Below, in pieces: positions 17,693 to 26,864 of a stretch of DNA of 64,000 bases. A program made the position numbers and the translations under genes. The stretch comes from Cryptosporangium minutisporangium (GTDB taxonomy: Bacteria > Actinomycetota > Actinomycetes > Mycobacteriales > Cryptosporangiaceae): NCBI RefSeq assembly GCF_039536245.1, contig NZ_BAAAYN010000026.1, positions 94,088 to 158,087 on the forward strand, given 5' to 3'. How positions within the stretch are numbered: position 1 is the first letter of the stretch; each line of letters begins with the position of its first letter. The notes under the pieces were generated by a model, which was not told the DNA's origin, searched no databases, and was given only the letters and a program-made list of their open reading frames with translations.

Positions 17693-20617
17693 TCAGGCCA
17701 CGATCGTCACGATCCGGCCCGGCACCACGATCAGCTTGCGGGGCTGCGCGCCGCCCAGCATCGCGGCGACCTTCGGCTCGGCCAGCGCGGCCGCGCCTAC
17801 GGCGTCCCGGTCGGCGTCGGCCGGGACCGTGATCCGGGCCCGCACCTTGCCGTTCACCTGAACCGGGTACTCGACCTCGGCCGCCGCCAGCAGGGCGGGA
17901 TCGGCGACCGGGAACGGGTGGTAGGTCAGGCTCTCCTCGTGGCCCAGCTTCTCCCACAGCTCCTCGGCCAGGTGCGGGGCGAACGGCGCCACCATCAGCG
18001 CCATCGCTTCCACGACCTCGCGCGGCGTTCCGGCGGAGTTGCCGTAAGCCGACGTCACGTGGTTGGTCAGCTCGATCAGCTTGGAGACCGCCGTGTTGGT
18101 GCGCAGGCCCTCCAGGTCACCGCGGACGCCCTCGATGGTCTGGTGCAGCAGCCGCCGGGTCTTCTCGTCGGCCTGCTCGTCGGTCACCCGCAGCGCGCCG
18201 GACTCCTCGTCGACCGCGGTGCGCCACAGCCGCTGCAGGAACCGCATCGAGCCGACGACCGCGCGGGTCTCCCACGGACGCGACACGTCCAGCGGACCCA
18301 TGGACATCTCGTACACGCGGAACGTGTCGGCACCGAAGTCGGCGCACATCTCGTCCGGAGTGACGACGTTCTTCAGCGATTTGCCCATCTTGCCGTACTC
18401 GCGGTTCACCGGCCGGCCCTGCCAGGTGTAAACGCCGTTCTCCTCGACGACCTCGTCCGCCGGGATGTACGTGCCGCGCTCGTCGGTGTAGGCGTACGCC
18501 TGGATGTACCCCTGGTTGAACAGCCGCCCGAACGGCTCGGACGAGCGCAGGTGGCCCAGGTCGAACAGCACCTTGTGCCAGAACCGCGCGTACAGCAGGT
18601 GCAGCACGGCGTGCTCGACGCCGCCGACGTACAGGTCGACGCCGCCGGCCGGCTTGGCGGGCGTGGGGCCCATCCAGTACTGCTCGTTGGCCGGGTCGAC
18701 GAACGAGCCGTCGTCGGTCGGGTCCAGGTAGCGCAGCTCGTACCAGCACGAACCGGCCCACTGCGGCATCGTGTTGGTCTCGCGCCGGTACTGCTTCGGG
18801 CCGTCACCCAGGTCCAGCGTGACCGTCACCCACTCGTCGGCGCGCGCCAGAGGCGGCTCCGGGTCGGTGTCCGCGTCGTCCGGGTCGAACGTGCGCGGCG
18901 AGTAGTCGTCGATCTCCGGCAGCTCCACCGGCAGCATCGAATCGGGCAGCGCGACCGGCAGACCGTCCTCGTCGTACACCACCGGGAACGGTTCACCCCA
19001 GTACCGCTGACGGCTGAACAGCCAGTCGCGCAGCTTGTAGGTGGTGGTCGCCTCGCCGTGCCCGTTCTCGACCAGCCAGTCGAGGATCCGCTTCTTGGCC
19101 TCGGCGACGCCCAACCCGTCCAGGAAGCCGGAGTTGATCGCCGGCCCCTCGCCGGTGAACGCCTTCCCGTCGAAGCCCTCGGTCGGCTGCACGGTCCGGA
19201 TGATCGGCAGGCCGAAGACCTCGGCGAACTCCCAGTCGCGCTCGTCCTGGCCGGGCACCGCCATGATCGCGCCGGTGCCGTAGCCGGTCAGCACGTAGTC
19301 GGCGACGAACACCGGGAGCCGCTCACCGTTGGCCGGGTTGATCGCGTACGCGCCGGTGAACACACCGGTCTTCTGCCGCGCGTCCCCGGACCGCTCGATA
19401 TCGGACTTCGCGGACGCGGCTGCCTGGTACGCCGCGACGGCGTCCGCCGGCGTGGGCGCGCCACCGGTCCCGGCCGCGCCACCCTTCCAGGAGGCGGGGA
19501 CGTCGGCCGGCCACTCGTCCGGGACGATCGCGTCCAGCAGGGGATGCTCCGGCGCCAGCACCAGGTACGTCGCTCCGAAGACCGTGTCCGGGCGGGTGGT
19601 GAACACCCGAATCGGGGCCGCCGGGGCGGAGTGCCGTCCGCGGGCCTCGCCGTCCGCAGCGCCGGTCGCTACCCGGAAGTCCAGGTAGGCGCCGGTCGAG
19701 CGGCCGATCCAGTTGCGCTGCATGGCCTTGATCGACTCCGGCCAGTCCACCTGGTCCAGGTCGTCGGCCAGCCGATCGGCGTAGGCGGTGATGCGCATCT
19801 TCCACTGGCGCAGCCGCCGCTTGAACACCGGGAAGTTGCCGCGCTCCGACCGACCGTCGGCGGTGACCTCCTCGTTGGCCAGCACCGTGCCCAGGCCGGG
19901 GCACCAGTTGACCGGCGCGTCGGACAGGTAGGCCAGCCGGTAGCTGTCGACCAGCTTGCGCTGCTCGACCCGGGACATCTCCGCCCAGGGCGTCGGCGTC
20001 GAACGCGTGCCGGCCGCGAACTCGGCCTCCAGCTCGGCGATCGGACGGGCCTTGCCGGCGTCGCGGTCGTACCACGAGTTGTAGATCTGCAGGAAAATCC
20101 ACTGCGTCCAGCGGTAGTAGCCGACGTCGGTGGTGGCCAGCGCTCGGCGGCTGTCGTGGCCGAAGCCCAGCCGGCGCAGCTGCGCCCGGTAGCGCTGGAT
20201 GTTCTCCTCGGTGGTCTTCCGGGGGTGGGTGCCGGTCTGCACCGCGTACTGCTCGGCGGGCAGGCCGAATGCGTCGAAACCCATCGGGTGCAGGACGTTG
20301 TAGCCCAGCATCCGGTGGTAGCGGGCGTAGACGTCGGTGCCGATGTACCCCAGGGGGTGCCCGACGTGCAGGCCGGCACCGGACGGGTAGGGGAACATGT
20401 CCATCACGAACATCGGCCGGCCGCCGTCGTTGTGCCAGCCGGGCGTCGGAGCCGCCAGCGGACCGGTGGGGTTCGGCGAGTGGAACGTGCCCTCGGCCTC
20501 CCAGCGGTCCTGCCAGCGCTTCTCGATCGCCGCGGCCAGCGTGGCGGTGTAGCGGTGGGCAGGCGCGTCGGCGGCCGCGACGCCGGAGCCGGTCTCGCCG
20601 GGGTTCTGCTCGCTCAT
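17693..20617 (-). CDS. leuS: Leucyl-tRNA synthetase
   Basis: Class I synthetase charging tRNA-Leu, cytosolic. 974 aa, normal for actinobacterial LeuRS. The HIGH-type motif is HVGHP at 84-88 within [18 protein letters not shown]; the KMSKS-type loop is KMGKS near 743. The large CP1 editing insert carries [14 protein letters not shown] start at 20617 has AAGGAA seven bases upstream. The 289-nt leader upstream has a leucine-rich leader ORF and alternative hairpins, so expression is probably set by charged tRNA-Leu. Ends in a strong hairpin, so it is a monocistronic unit. Confidence 0.97.
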   Translation of the reverse strand: MSEQNPGETGSGVAAADAPAHRYTATLAAAIEKRWQDRWEAEGTFHSPNPTGPLAAPTPGWHNDGGRPMFVMDMFPYPSGAGLHVGHPLGYIGTDVYARYHRMLGYNVLHPMGFDAFGLPAEQYAVQTGTHPRKTTEENIQRYRAQLRRLGFGHDSRRALATTDVGYYRWTQWIFLQIYNSWYDRDAGKARPIAELEAEFAAGTRSTPTPWAEMSRVEQRKLVDSYRLAYLSDAPVNWCPGLGTVLANEEVTADGRSERGNFPVFKRRLRQWKMRITAYADRLADDLDQVDWPESIKAMQRNWIGRSTGAYLDFRVATGAADGEARGRHSAPAAPIRVFTTRPDTVFGATYLVLAPEHPLLDAIVPDEWPADVPASWKGGAAGTGGAPTPADAVAAYQAAASAKSDIERSGDARQKTGVFTGAYAINPANGERLPVFVADYVLTGYGTGAIMAVPGQDERDWEFAEVFGLPIIRTVQPTEGFDGKAFTGEGPAINSGFLDGLGVAEAKKRILDWLVENGHGEATTTYKLRDWLFSRQRYWGEPFPVVYDEDGLPVALPDSMLPVELPEIDDYSPRTFDPDDADTDPEPPLARADEWVTVTLDLGDGPKQYRRETNTMPQWAGSCWYELRYLDPTDDGSFVDPANEQYWMGPTPAKPAGGVDLYVGGVEHAVLHLLYARFWHKVLFDLGHLRSSEPFGRLFNQGYIQAYAYTDERGTYIPADEVVEENGVYTWQGRPVNREYGKMGKSLKNVVTPDEMCADFGADTFRVYEMSMGPLDVSRPWETRAVVGSMRFLQRLWRTAVDEESGALRVTDEQADEKTRRLLHQTIEGVRGDLEGLRTNTAVSKLIELTNHVTSAYGNSAGTPREVVEAMALMVAPFAPHLAEELWEKLGHEESLTYHPFPVADPALLAAAEVEYPVQVNGKVRARITVPADADRDAVGAAALAEPKVAAMLGGAQPRKLIVVPGRIVTIVA

Positions 20618-20733
20618 CGTGGGATTCCTTGGACTGAAAAGACTGGATAAGGGAGGGCTCGAGACACGAAAAAACCCCTCGTATGAACTCTTTTCAACCT
20701 CACCTGATCTCGCAGGCTGGGCACCGCCCTCAG

Positions 20734-20835
20734 GGTCGGTCGAAAGGAATTCACCTAGGAGGGGTAGCCGTGCTGACCGACCGCGTTGGTGGCTCCACCG
20801 TCGGTATTCGACGGCGTGCCGCGCGTCAGCACGGC
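20734..20835 (-). promoter_or_regulatory. Putative leucine attenuator in the leuS leader
   Basis: Two mutually exclusive pairings share one segment. GCCGTGCTGAC at the leader-ORF stop (20835-20825) is perfectly complementary to GTCAGCACGGC (20777-20767). The adjoining GGTCGGTC (20782-20775) can pair instead with GACCGACC (20741-20734). A local hairpin CGTGCCG/CGGCACG also overlaps the leader stop. A ribosome stalled on the three Leu codons, about 10 bases upstream, would cover the first segment and free the second pairing. Further down, GGGGTTTTTT (around 20673-20682) is a T-run that could act in termination. This is not a T-box: I find no AGGGUGG-type core. Confidence 0.6.
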
Positions 20836-20906
20836 ACGATAAGGAGCAGCCCGGCGCCAGGAGACTGGGTGCCGGCCACAGGGGTGGATACCTCGGCGCT
20901 CACCAT
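20826..20906 (-). CDS. leuS leader peptide, 26 aa, leaderless
   Basis: Short frame too small for routine gene calls: ATG at 20906 to TGA at 20828-20826. The peptide ends [10 protein letters not shown], with consecutive codons CTG CTC CTT for Leu, then ATC and GTG. A TATAGT hexamer ends six bases before the ATG, so the predicted transcript starts at the A of the ATG and has no 5' untranslated region. The stop codon lies within one strand of an 11-bp alternative pairing. Leu-Leu-Leu followed by Ile-Val just before competing hairpins in front of leuS is what a ribosome-mediated attenuator should look like. Identification is inferred; no homologue is claimed. Confidence 0.6.
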   Translation of the reverse strand: MVSAEVSTPVAGTQSPGAGLLLIVPC

Positions 20907-20912
20907 GACGGC

Positions 20913-20918
20913 ACTATA
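20913..20918 (-). promoter_or_regulatory. -10 element for the leuS leader transcript
   Basis: TATAGT on the minus strand, the best -10 hexamer in the region, six bases before the leader-peptide ATG. No convincing -35 is seen at 16-18 bases upstream. The rest of the divergent gap to moxR (20919-21213) holds a perfect 12-bp palindrome CGCGGATCCGCG at 21149-21160 and no supportable gene. Confidence 0.6.
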
Positions 20919-21213
20919 CCGCTACCCCGATCCGATCGCCGACGCCGTAAACCGCCTGACGCCGCCTGACAAAACAGTGCACAACGGTACGGATGTGCTG
21001 GGCAGCGCGGATCGCCTGGCGGTCGAGCTGGATCCTGGAAGAATGGCGACAGGTCCGGACGACTCCTGGCTGTTGTGCACCCTCGGGGACGCAACGTAAC
21101 CAGGCTGGAGTTCCGCCTCAGTAATCCCAGGTAGATCCTGCGCAGCGCCGCGGATCCGCGCTCGCAGTACCGTCCGAGCCGCTCCCGCAGCGGCCCGAGG
21201 AAGAGGGCAGTCG

Positions 21214-22218
21214 GTGACGACGCACGGCACTCTGGAGAACTACGGTCCACCGGCTGATTTCGGTGGTGTCCGGCTCGTCACCGACCGGATCGTCGCCAAC
21301 GTCGAGCGGGTGATCGAGGGCAAGACGTCGACGATCACGCTCGCGGTCGCCGTTCTCCTGGCCGAGGGTCACCTCTTGATCGAGGACGTGCCCGGTGTCG
21401 GAAAGACCAAACTCGCGAAGGCGCTCGCCCGCTCGATCGACGGTTCGGTCCGGCGCATCCAGTTCACCCCCGACCTGCTGCCGTCCGACGTCACCGGGGT
21501 GAGCATCTACAACCCGGAGACCCGCTCGTTCGAGTTCAAGCCGGGCCCGGTGTTCGCGAACCTGGTCGTCGGTGACGAGATCAACCGGGCGTCGCCGCAC
21601 GCGCAGTCGGCGCTGCTGGAGTGCATGGAGGAGCGCCAGGTCACGGTCGACGGCGTGACCTATCCGCTGCAGAACCCGTTCATGGTCGTCGCCACCCAGA
21701 ACCCGACGCACATGGCCGGTACCTACCCGCTGCCCGAGGCGCAGCGCGACCGGTTCACCGCCCGGCTGGCGATGGGCTACCCCGACCGTCGGTCGGAGCT
21801 GGCGATGCTCGACGGGCACGGCGAAGAGGATCCGCTCAACGGGCTGCGGCCGGTGTGCGACGGCAACGAGATCCGGGTGCTGGTCGAATCGGTCCGCCGG
21901 ATCCACGTCGCGGAGCCGGTCAAGTGGTACGTCATCGACTTGGTCAGCGCCACCCGCAACAACCCCGACCTACGGCTGGGCGCGAGCCCGCGGGCCAGCC
22001 TGCAGCTCCTCCGCACCGCGCGGGCGTTCGCGGCGATCGAGGGCCGCGACTACGTCCTTCCCGACGACATCCAGCGGCTGGCGGCTCCGGTGCTCACCCA
22101 CCGGCTGATCCCCACCGAGGAAGCCGTCTTCAACCGGCGAACCGCCGAGGTCATCCTCGCCGACCTGGTCGCCAGGGTTCCGGTGCCGGACGCCAGGGGC
22201 GGGCGTCGCCCCCGATGA
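21214..22218 (+). CDS. moxR: MoxR-family AAA+ ATPase
   Basis: Cytosolic AAA+ chaperone-like ATPase, usually paired with von Willebrand-type or DUF58 partners in maturation of envelope or metal-dependent complexes. 334 aa. Walker A is in EDVPGVGKTKLAKALA (58-73), Walker B in VVGDEINRA near 117-125, sensor 1 in VVATQNPTH, followed by the MoxR lid domain. The GTG at 21214 has GAGGAAGAGGG upstream. It is the first gene of a three-gene operon: 7 bases to the DUF58 gene, which overlaps the transglutaminase gene. Confidence 0.93.
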   Translation: MTTHGTLENYGPPADFGGVRLVTDRIVANVERVIEGKTSTITLAVAVLLAEGHLLIEDVPGVGKTKLAKALARSIDGSVRRIQFTPDLLPSDVTGVSIYNPETRSFEFKPGPVFANLVVGDEINRASPHAQSALLECMEERQVTVDGVTYPLQNPFMVVATQNPTHMAGTYPLPEAQRDRFTARLAMGYPDRRSELAMLDGHGEEDPLNGLRPVCDGNEIRVLVESVRRIHVAEPVKWYVIDLVSATRNNPDLRLGASPRASLQLLRTARAFAAIEGRDYVLPDDIQRLAAPVLTHRLIPTEEAVFNRRTAEVILADLVARVPVPDARGGRRPR

Positions 22219-22225
22219 GGCCGGC

Positions 22226-23671
22226 GTGATCCGAGCCGCCCTCCGGGGTCTCACGACCCGCGGCCGCAGTTTCCTCGCGGCCGCGGCGGCCGCGACGCTG
22301 TCCGCGTTCGTGCTTGGTGAACGAGAGCTCCTCCAGGTCGCCGGCCTGCTGGCGGCGCTCCCGGTGCTGGCCGTGATCGCGGTGGCCCGGACGCGATACC
22401 GGCTGTCCTGCACCCGTGCGGTCCATCCGGCCCGGATCCAGGCGGGCATGCCGGCCGCCGTGACGCTGCGGCTGGAGAACCTGTCCCGCGTCCCGACCGG
22501 CGTCCTGCTGCTCGAGGAACAGCTGCCCGCAGCGCTCGGCGAGCCGCCGCGGTTCGTGCTCGACCGGCTGGCCAGCCGGCAGTCCGGCAGCGTGGAGTAC
22601 CCGATCCGGGTGGACGTCCGGGGCCGGTACGAGATCGGGCCGCTGACCGTCCGGCTCTCGGACCCGTTCGGCCTCTGCGAGCTCACCAGGTCGTTCACCC
22701 GCACCGAGCGGATCATCGTCACCCCGCAGGTCGCTCCGCTGGCCGCGATCACGCTGGACGGCGACCGGTCCGGGACCAGTTCCAGCCAGCCGCGGTCCAC
22801 GATGGCGCGCGGCGAGGACTCGGTCAGCACCCGCGAGTACCGCCACGGCGACGACCGCCGCCGGGTGCACTGGAGGTCGACCGCCCGCACCGGCGAGCTG
22901 ATGGTGCGCCGGGAGGAGCAGCCTCGGGAGTCCACCGGCACCGTCCTCCTCGACACCCGGTTCGGCGCCCACCGCGGCAGCGGCCCGGCGTCCAGCCTGG
23001 AGTGGGCGGTGAGTACGGCCGCGAGCATCACCTGTCACCTGTTGCGGGCCGGATTCGACCTGCATCTGGTCACCGACGCCGGCACCGACCAGGCGATCAC
23101 GACACCCACCGGCGAGAGCGTCGCGCTCGGGCTGCTGGCCGAGATCGAGGCGAGCCGGATCCAGTCGCTCGGCATGGCCCTCGACCGGTTCCACCACGAG
23201 CGTGACCAGCTACTGGTGGCGATCGTCGGCCTGCTGAGCCCGGAAGAGTGCAGCCGGCTGGCCGCCGCGCGGACCGGCGGCACGTCGATCGCCGTACTGA
23301 TCGACTCGACCGCGTGGGCGTCCCTGCCGGCCGGCGCGAAGGCCGAGGCCGACCGCAAGTACCAAGAGAACATCGGCCGCCTTTCGGCCGCCGGGTGGAG
23401 GGTGCTCCCGGCACGGCCGGGAGCGCGCATCAGCAGTCTGTGGACGCTGGCGGGCGGGCACGGCGCGGGGCCGGGTGCGGCGATCGGACCCTCGTCCGGA
23501 GGCGCCGGATCCGGCTACGGGACGACGAACGGCCACGGGACGACGAACGGCTACGGGGCTTCGCACGGCATCGGGGTGCCCGACGGGCACGGCCTGACGA
23601 ACGGTTACGGAACCACCAACGGGTTCGGCGCCACCAACGGCAACGGTGGGCGCCCGGGAGCGGCTGGATGA
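22226..23671 (+). CDS. DUF58 membrane protein with Asn/Gly repeat tail
   Basis: 481 aa. Two hydrophobic segments at the N-terminus (about 14-55), a beta-rich region, then the DUF58 core with the signature REYRHGDDRRRVHWRSTA near 206-223 and a vWA-like part (LLDTRFG and onward). Always found next to moxR and a transglutaminase gene in actinobacteria, probably as the MoxR partner; the exact role is unknown. The last 45 or so residues are seven near-perfect six-residue units of type YGTTNG encoded by 18-bp tandem repeats, unusual for the family and probably an extracytoplasmic or flexible tail. Start GTG 22226 follows the moxR stop by seven bases; the stop overlaps the next gene as ATGA. Confidence 0.88.
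   Translation: MIRAALRGLTTRGRSFLAAAAAATLSAFVLGERELLQVAGLLAALPVLAVIAVARTRYRLSCTRAVHPARIQAGMPAAVTLRLENLSRVPTGVLLLEEQLPAALGEPPRFVLDRLASRQSGSVEYPIRVDVRGRYEIGPLTVRLSDPFGLCELTRSFTRTERIIVTPQVAPLAAITLDGDRSGTSSSQPRSTMARGEDSVSTREYRHGDDRRRVHWRSTARTGELMVRREEQPRESTGTVLLDTRFGAHRGSGPASSLEWAVSTAASITCHLLRAGFDLHLVTDAGTDQAITTPTGESVALGLLAEIEASRIQSLGMALDRFHHERDQLLVAIVGLLSPEECSRLAAARTGGTSIAVLIDSTAWASLPAGAKAEADRKYQENIGRLSAAGWRVLPARPGARISSLWTLAGGHGAGPGAAIGPSSGGAGSGYGTTNGHGTTNGYGASHGIGVPDGHGLTNGYGTTNGFGATNGNGGRPGAAG
23515..23640 (+). repeat. Seven 18-bp in-frame tandem repeats (DUF58 C-terminus)
   Basis: Units begin at 23515, 23533, 23551, 23569, 23587, 23605 and 23623, each 18 bp. The first two differ at one base; the last two are recognisable variants ending ACCAACGG. 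They encode six-residue units like YGTTNG, HGTTNG and FGATNG. Confidence 0.85.
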
Positions 23672-26001
23672 ACCGACGCACTCACGTCTCGATGGTCGCG
23701 GGCATCGCGACCCTGTTGTCCGCGACGTCGCTGACCGGCGTCCTGGAGGGCTGGTCCTGGCTGCCGGTGGTCGCCGGCAGCATCATCGTCGTGACGCTGG
23801 CCGGCGTCGGCGCTCGCGCGCTGCGGACGCCGCCCTGGCTGCAGCCGGTGGTGGGCGCGGTGGCCGTGCTGCTCTACACCACGGTCGTGTTCGGGCACGA
23901 TCGCTTCCTCGGTATCGTCCCGACGCCGGCCACGATCGCCGGCCTCCGCACCGATGTCTCCACCGCGTTCGCCGACATCGCCGAGCTGGCCGCCCCGGTA
24001 CCGCCCCGGCCCGGAATCCTGCTGCTCGCGGTCTGCGGTGTGGGACTGGTCGCGATCCTCGTCGACCTCCTCGCGTCGGTGCTCGGGCGGGCTGCGCTGG
24101 CCGGTCTCCCGCTGCTCGGCCTGTACACGGTGCCCGTCGCGGTCGACCGCGAGGGCATCGGCTGGCTCCCGTTCGCGCTCGGCGCCGCCGGCTTCTGCTG
24201 GCTGCTCGCCGCTCAGCACGGCACTACGCTGCGGCGCTGGGGCCGACCGTTCGGTACCGGCAACCCCGCTGCCCCGGACCCGCTGCGCGGAGTCGGAGCC
24301 CTGGTCGCCGGCCGACTCGCGGTGTTCGGCATCCTCCTGGCCGTGCTGCTGCCGGCCGGTGTCCCGGCGATGTCCGCGGAGGGCCTGCACTCGCTGTTCA
24401 AGGGCGGTCTGCCGGGCACCGGCAGCGGCCGGACCGTCACCGCGATCAACCCGGTCACCGAGCTGCGCGGACAGCTCAACCAGGAGGACCCGGTCGAGAT
24501 GCTGCGGGTCCGCACCAACGACGCCGATCCGTTCTACCTGAAGCTGGCCACGCTGGAGCGGTTCAACGGCAGCGGCTGGACGCTCCGCGACATGAAAGCC
24601 AAGCCGGAGGCCCGGGTGCGCAACGGCGTGCCGAACGTCTCCGGCATCGACGCGGGCATCCCGACTCGTTCCCAGGAGTCGTCGATCGAGATCGTCGGGC
24701 TCAGCCAGTCGCGCTACCTGCCGCTCTACTCCAACCCGACCTCGGTCGAGGTGGACGGCGACTGGCGGTTCGACCGCGGCTCGGAAGCCGTGTTCAGCAC
24801 CGTGGACACCACCGAAGGGCTCGAGTACTCGTTCCAGTCCCGGCGGGTCGTCTACAGCTCCGAAATGCTCCGGGACGCGCCGGAGCCGCAGGCGAACAGC
24901 GACCTCGTCCGCCGGTACACCGAGATCGACGATCCGGTGGCCAGCGTGCAGAGGCAGGTGGACGAACTCGTCGAGGGCAGGACTTCGCAGTACGAGAAGG
25001 CCGTCGCGCTCAACAGCTTCTTCTCCACGGAGAACGGCTTCGTCTACGACCTGAAGACGGCCGCCGGCACCACCGAGAGCGCGATCGTCTCGTTCCTCGA
25101 AACCCGGCGCGGCTACTGCGAGCAGTACGCGTCCGCGATGGCGTACATGGCCCGGTTGGCGGGGCTCCCGGCCCGGGTGGCGATCGGCTTCGGGGGCGGC
25201 ACCCGGAACGGCGACTTCTGGTCGGTCACCAGCCACGACGCACACGCCTGGGTGGAGATTCACTTCGCGGGCATCGGCTGGGTGCCGTTCGACCCGACGC
25301 CGGCGGATGGCGCGGGGCAGTCCGGTGACCTGGCCTGGGTCGACAGCGAGGTCACCGATCCGGGCGAAGTCACCGGCCAGACCCCGGCCGAGGAGAGGGA
25401 GGCCGCGGCGGCGCCGGCCGCCCCCAGGGCCGAGCCGACGCCGAGCAAGTCGGTCGACACCGCCAAGAAGGACGAGGACAAGGACAAGGACGACGGGCCG
25501 TCGTTGCTGGAGATCATCCGCACGATCCTGATCTGGGCGCTCGGCGGCCTCGTGGTGCTGGCGCTGGTGATCGCGCCTGCCCTGGTGCGACGTTGGGTGC
25601 GGACGCAGCGGCTGGTGGCGGCGGTCGGCGGCGGCGACCCGGCTGCGGCTGCACACGCGGCGTGGGACGAGGTCGTCGACACGCTCGTCGACCTGGACAG
25701 CGCGGCGGAGACCAGCGCGGACACACCGCGCGTGCTGGCTCAACGGCTCCGGGCGGACGGGCTGGACGGCTCGGCGCAAGGAGCGTTGGCGTTGCTGGCG
25801 CAGGCGGAGGAGCAAGCGCGGTACGCGCCGCGCGTCACGGCGGTGCCCGGGCTGGCCCAAGCCGTCGTCACCGTACGGGCGGCGCTGCACCAGCGGACGC
25901 CACGGCGACGCCGCATCATGGCCGAGTTCGTGCCGGCCTCGACGCTGGAGCGCGTCGGCTCGGCCGTCCGCTCGCTCCCCCAGCGGGCGCGCGGCAAGTA
26001 G
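23668..26001 (+). CDS. TgpA-like membrane transglutaminase
   Basis: 777 aa from the ATG at 23668 (ATGA overlap with the DUF58 stop). About six N-terminal membrane segments (1-235), an extracytoplasmic region with the DUF3488-type part, then a transglutaminase-like core whose papain-type triad is visible: Cys484 in RGYCEQYASAM, His526 in SHDAHAWVE and Asp542 in FDPTPA. A charged linker, one more membrane helix near 615-640, and a cytoplasmic DUF4129-like end follow. The family is linked to envelope integrity; the cross-link or protease substrate is not known. Last gene of the moxR operon, followed by hairpin terminators. Confidence 0.92.
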   Translation: MNRRTHVSMVAGIATLLSATSLTGVLEGWSWLPVVAGSIIVVTLAGVGARALRTPPWLQPVVGAVAVLLYTTVVFGHDRFLGIVPTPATIAGLRTDVSTAFADIAELAAPVPPRPGILLLAVCGVGLVAILVDLLASVLGRAALAGLPLLGLYTVPVAVDREGIGWLPFALGAAGFCWLLAAQHGTTLRRWGRPFGTGNPAAPDPLRGVGALVAGRLAVFGILLAVLLPAGVPAMSAEGLHSLFKGGLPGTGSGRTVTAINPVTELRGQLNQEDPVEMLRVRTNDADPFYLKLATLERFNGSGWTLRDMKAKPEARVRNGVPNVSGIDAGIPTRSQESSIEIVGLSQSRYLPLYSNPTSVEVDGDWRFDRGSEAVFSTVDTTEGLEYSFQSRRVVYSSEMLRDAPEPQANSDLVRRYTEIDDPVASVQRQVDELVEGRTSQYEKAVALNSFFSTENGFVYDLKTAAGTTESAIVSFLETRRGYCEQYASAMAYMARLAGLPARVAIGFGGGTRNGDFWSVTSHDAHAWVEIHFAGIGWVPFDPTPADGAGQSGDLAWVDSEVTDPGEVTGQTPAEEREAAAAPAAPRAEPTPSKSVDTAKKDEDKDKDDGPSLLEIIRTILIWALGGLVVLALVIAPALVRRWVRTQRLVAAVGGGDPAAAAHAAWDEVVDTLVDLDSAAETSADTPRVLAQRLRADGLDGSAQGALALLAQAEEQARYAPRVTAVPGLAQAVVTVRAALHQRTPRRRRIMAEFVPASTLERVGSAVRSLPQRARGK

Positions 26002-26011
26002 CCCCGGGAAG

Positions 26012-26039
26012 CCGCCCACGCGGGACCTCCCGTGGGCGG
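26012..26039 (+). terminator. Hairpin terminator after the transglutaminase gene
   Basis: CCGCCCACG (26012-26020) pairs with CGTGGGCGG (26031-26039) over a 10-base loop, starting 11 bases after the stop codon. First of three hairpins between two convergent genes. Confidence 0.65.
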
Positions 26040-26090
26040 TGCCCGGCCGCGTGGCACACCTGGGCGGCCCGGTGTCGAGGTGACAAGAAA

Positions 26091-26128
26091 CACAGTGGCC
26101 GCCGCCCGGAGCGGGCGCGGCCACTGTG
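26091..26128. terminator. Bidirectional hairpin between convergent genes
   Basis: CACAGTGGCCG (26091-26101) pairs with CGGCCACTGTG (26118-26128); the 16-base loop itself contains CGCCC/GGGCG complementarity, so the stem can extend. A short A-run follows on the plus side and TTGTC on the minus side. Confidence 0.65.
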
Positions 26129-26161
26129 AAAACTGCGTGCGGGAGCGTCACCTGAGACGCC

Positions 26162-26190
26162 TGCGCTGACCGGTGCTACCGGTCAGCGCA
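26162..26190 (-). terminator. DUF3040 gene terminator hairpin
   Basis: TGCGCTGACCGGT (26162-26174) and ACCGGTCAGCGCA (26178-26190) form a perfect 13-bp stem with a 3-base loop, 56 bases downstream of the DUF3040 stop. Confidence 0.7.
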
Positions 26191-26246
26191 GAGGTACTCG
26201 AAGACGGGGAGTGCCGACGACGGTCGACGCTCCCCGCTCGCTGCGG

Positions 26247-26663
26247 TCAGCGATCCTCGTCGGCCCGGCGCCGCCACCGCTCCTCGAGGCGATCGAGAAG
26301 CGACGACCGGTGCCCCCGGCTCCGTCCCTTGGTCTTCGGCTCGCTACCGACGGCGTGGAGGGGCCTCTGTTCACCGCGTCCGGTGTACAGGTAGGACTGG
26401 ACCCCCAGCACGGCGGCACCGAACATCACGACGAAACCGAGGATCCCCAGCAGCGGCACTCCACCAGGGGCGATCTTGCTGACCAGGCCGAAGACCATGA
26501 TCGCAACACCAGCGAGGAACAGAGCGACCGCGAGCGCACCACGTCGGACTGCGCGATGCCGGGGGTCGGTCGAGCGCACCTTGTCCGCGAACTTCGGATC
26601 ATCCGCGAGCAAGCCGCGCTCGATCTGCTCGAGCAGCCTTTGCTCGTTCTCAGAGAGCGGCAC
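26247..26663 (-). CDS. DUF3040 small membrane protein
   Basis: 138 aa. The N-terminus MPLSENEQRLLEQIERGLLADDPKFA is cut here to its start MPLSENEQRLLEQIE, the DUF3040 signature; a charged amphipathic stretch is followed by two membrane helices (about 42-61 and 68-90) and an Arg-rich tail. The family is restricted to actinobacteria and its role is not known; in mycobacteria and streptomycetes it lies near division and DNA-repair genes, as it does here next to dinB. GTG start with GGAGGAG four bases upstream. Confidence 0.9.
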   Translation of the reverse strand: MPLSENEQRLLEQIERGLLADDPKFADKVRSTDPRHRAVRRGALAVALFLAGVAIMVFGLVSKIAPGGVPLLGILGFVVMFGAAVLGVQSYLYTGRGEQRPLHAVGSEPKTKGRSRGHRSSLLDRLEERWRRRADEDR

Positions 26664-26746
26664 GGCACTCCTCCCCGCTCTTCAGGGCCGCTCCAACCGA
26701 TCCGGAAGCCCGGACATGGGCGACCGCCGTGGAACGGCCATTGCGG

Positions 26747-26789
26747 CTTTCCGACCATGAGTTTACGAGCGGTCCGCGATGTCGGAAAG
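26747..26789 (-). terminator. Possible dinB terminator
   Basis: CTTTCCGAC (26747-26755) and GTCGGAAAG (26781-26789) form a 9-bp stem with a 25-base loop in the 201-bp gap between dinB and DUF3040. It could equally be an operator for DUF3040. No other structure is seen in the gap. Confidence 0.4.
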
Positions 26790-26864
26790 ACAGACGGCCA
26801 CGCTGGTAGTCGGGGACCGGACAGGACACGGTCGAGAGGCGGTGTTCACTGCTCCGAAACCCGA

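Noticed and set aside
17654-20650. Very long open frame on the plus strand opposite leuS
   Set aside because: High GC leaves the opposite strand open; the translation is Arg/His/Gln-rich low complexity without motifs, while leuS on the minus strand is unmistakable.
20640-20780. T-box riboswitch upstream of leuS
   Set aside because: GAGGGCGGTGCCC looks superficially like a T-box core but lacks the AGGGUGG and ACCGCG parts and a stem I; the leader peptide explains the region better.
20683-21099. Plus-strand frame in the leuS-moxR gap
   Set aside because: It runs through the attenuator hairpins and the promoter, has no ribosome site and no recognisable sequence.
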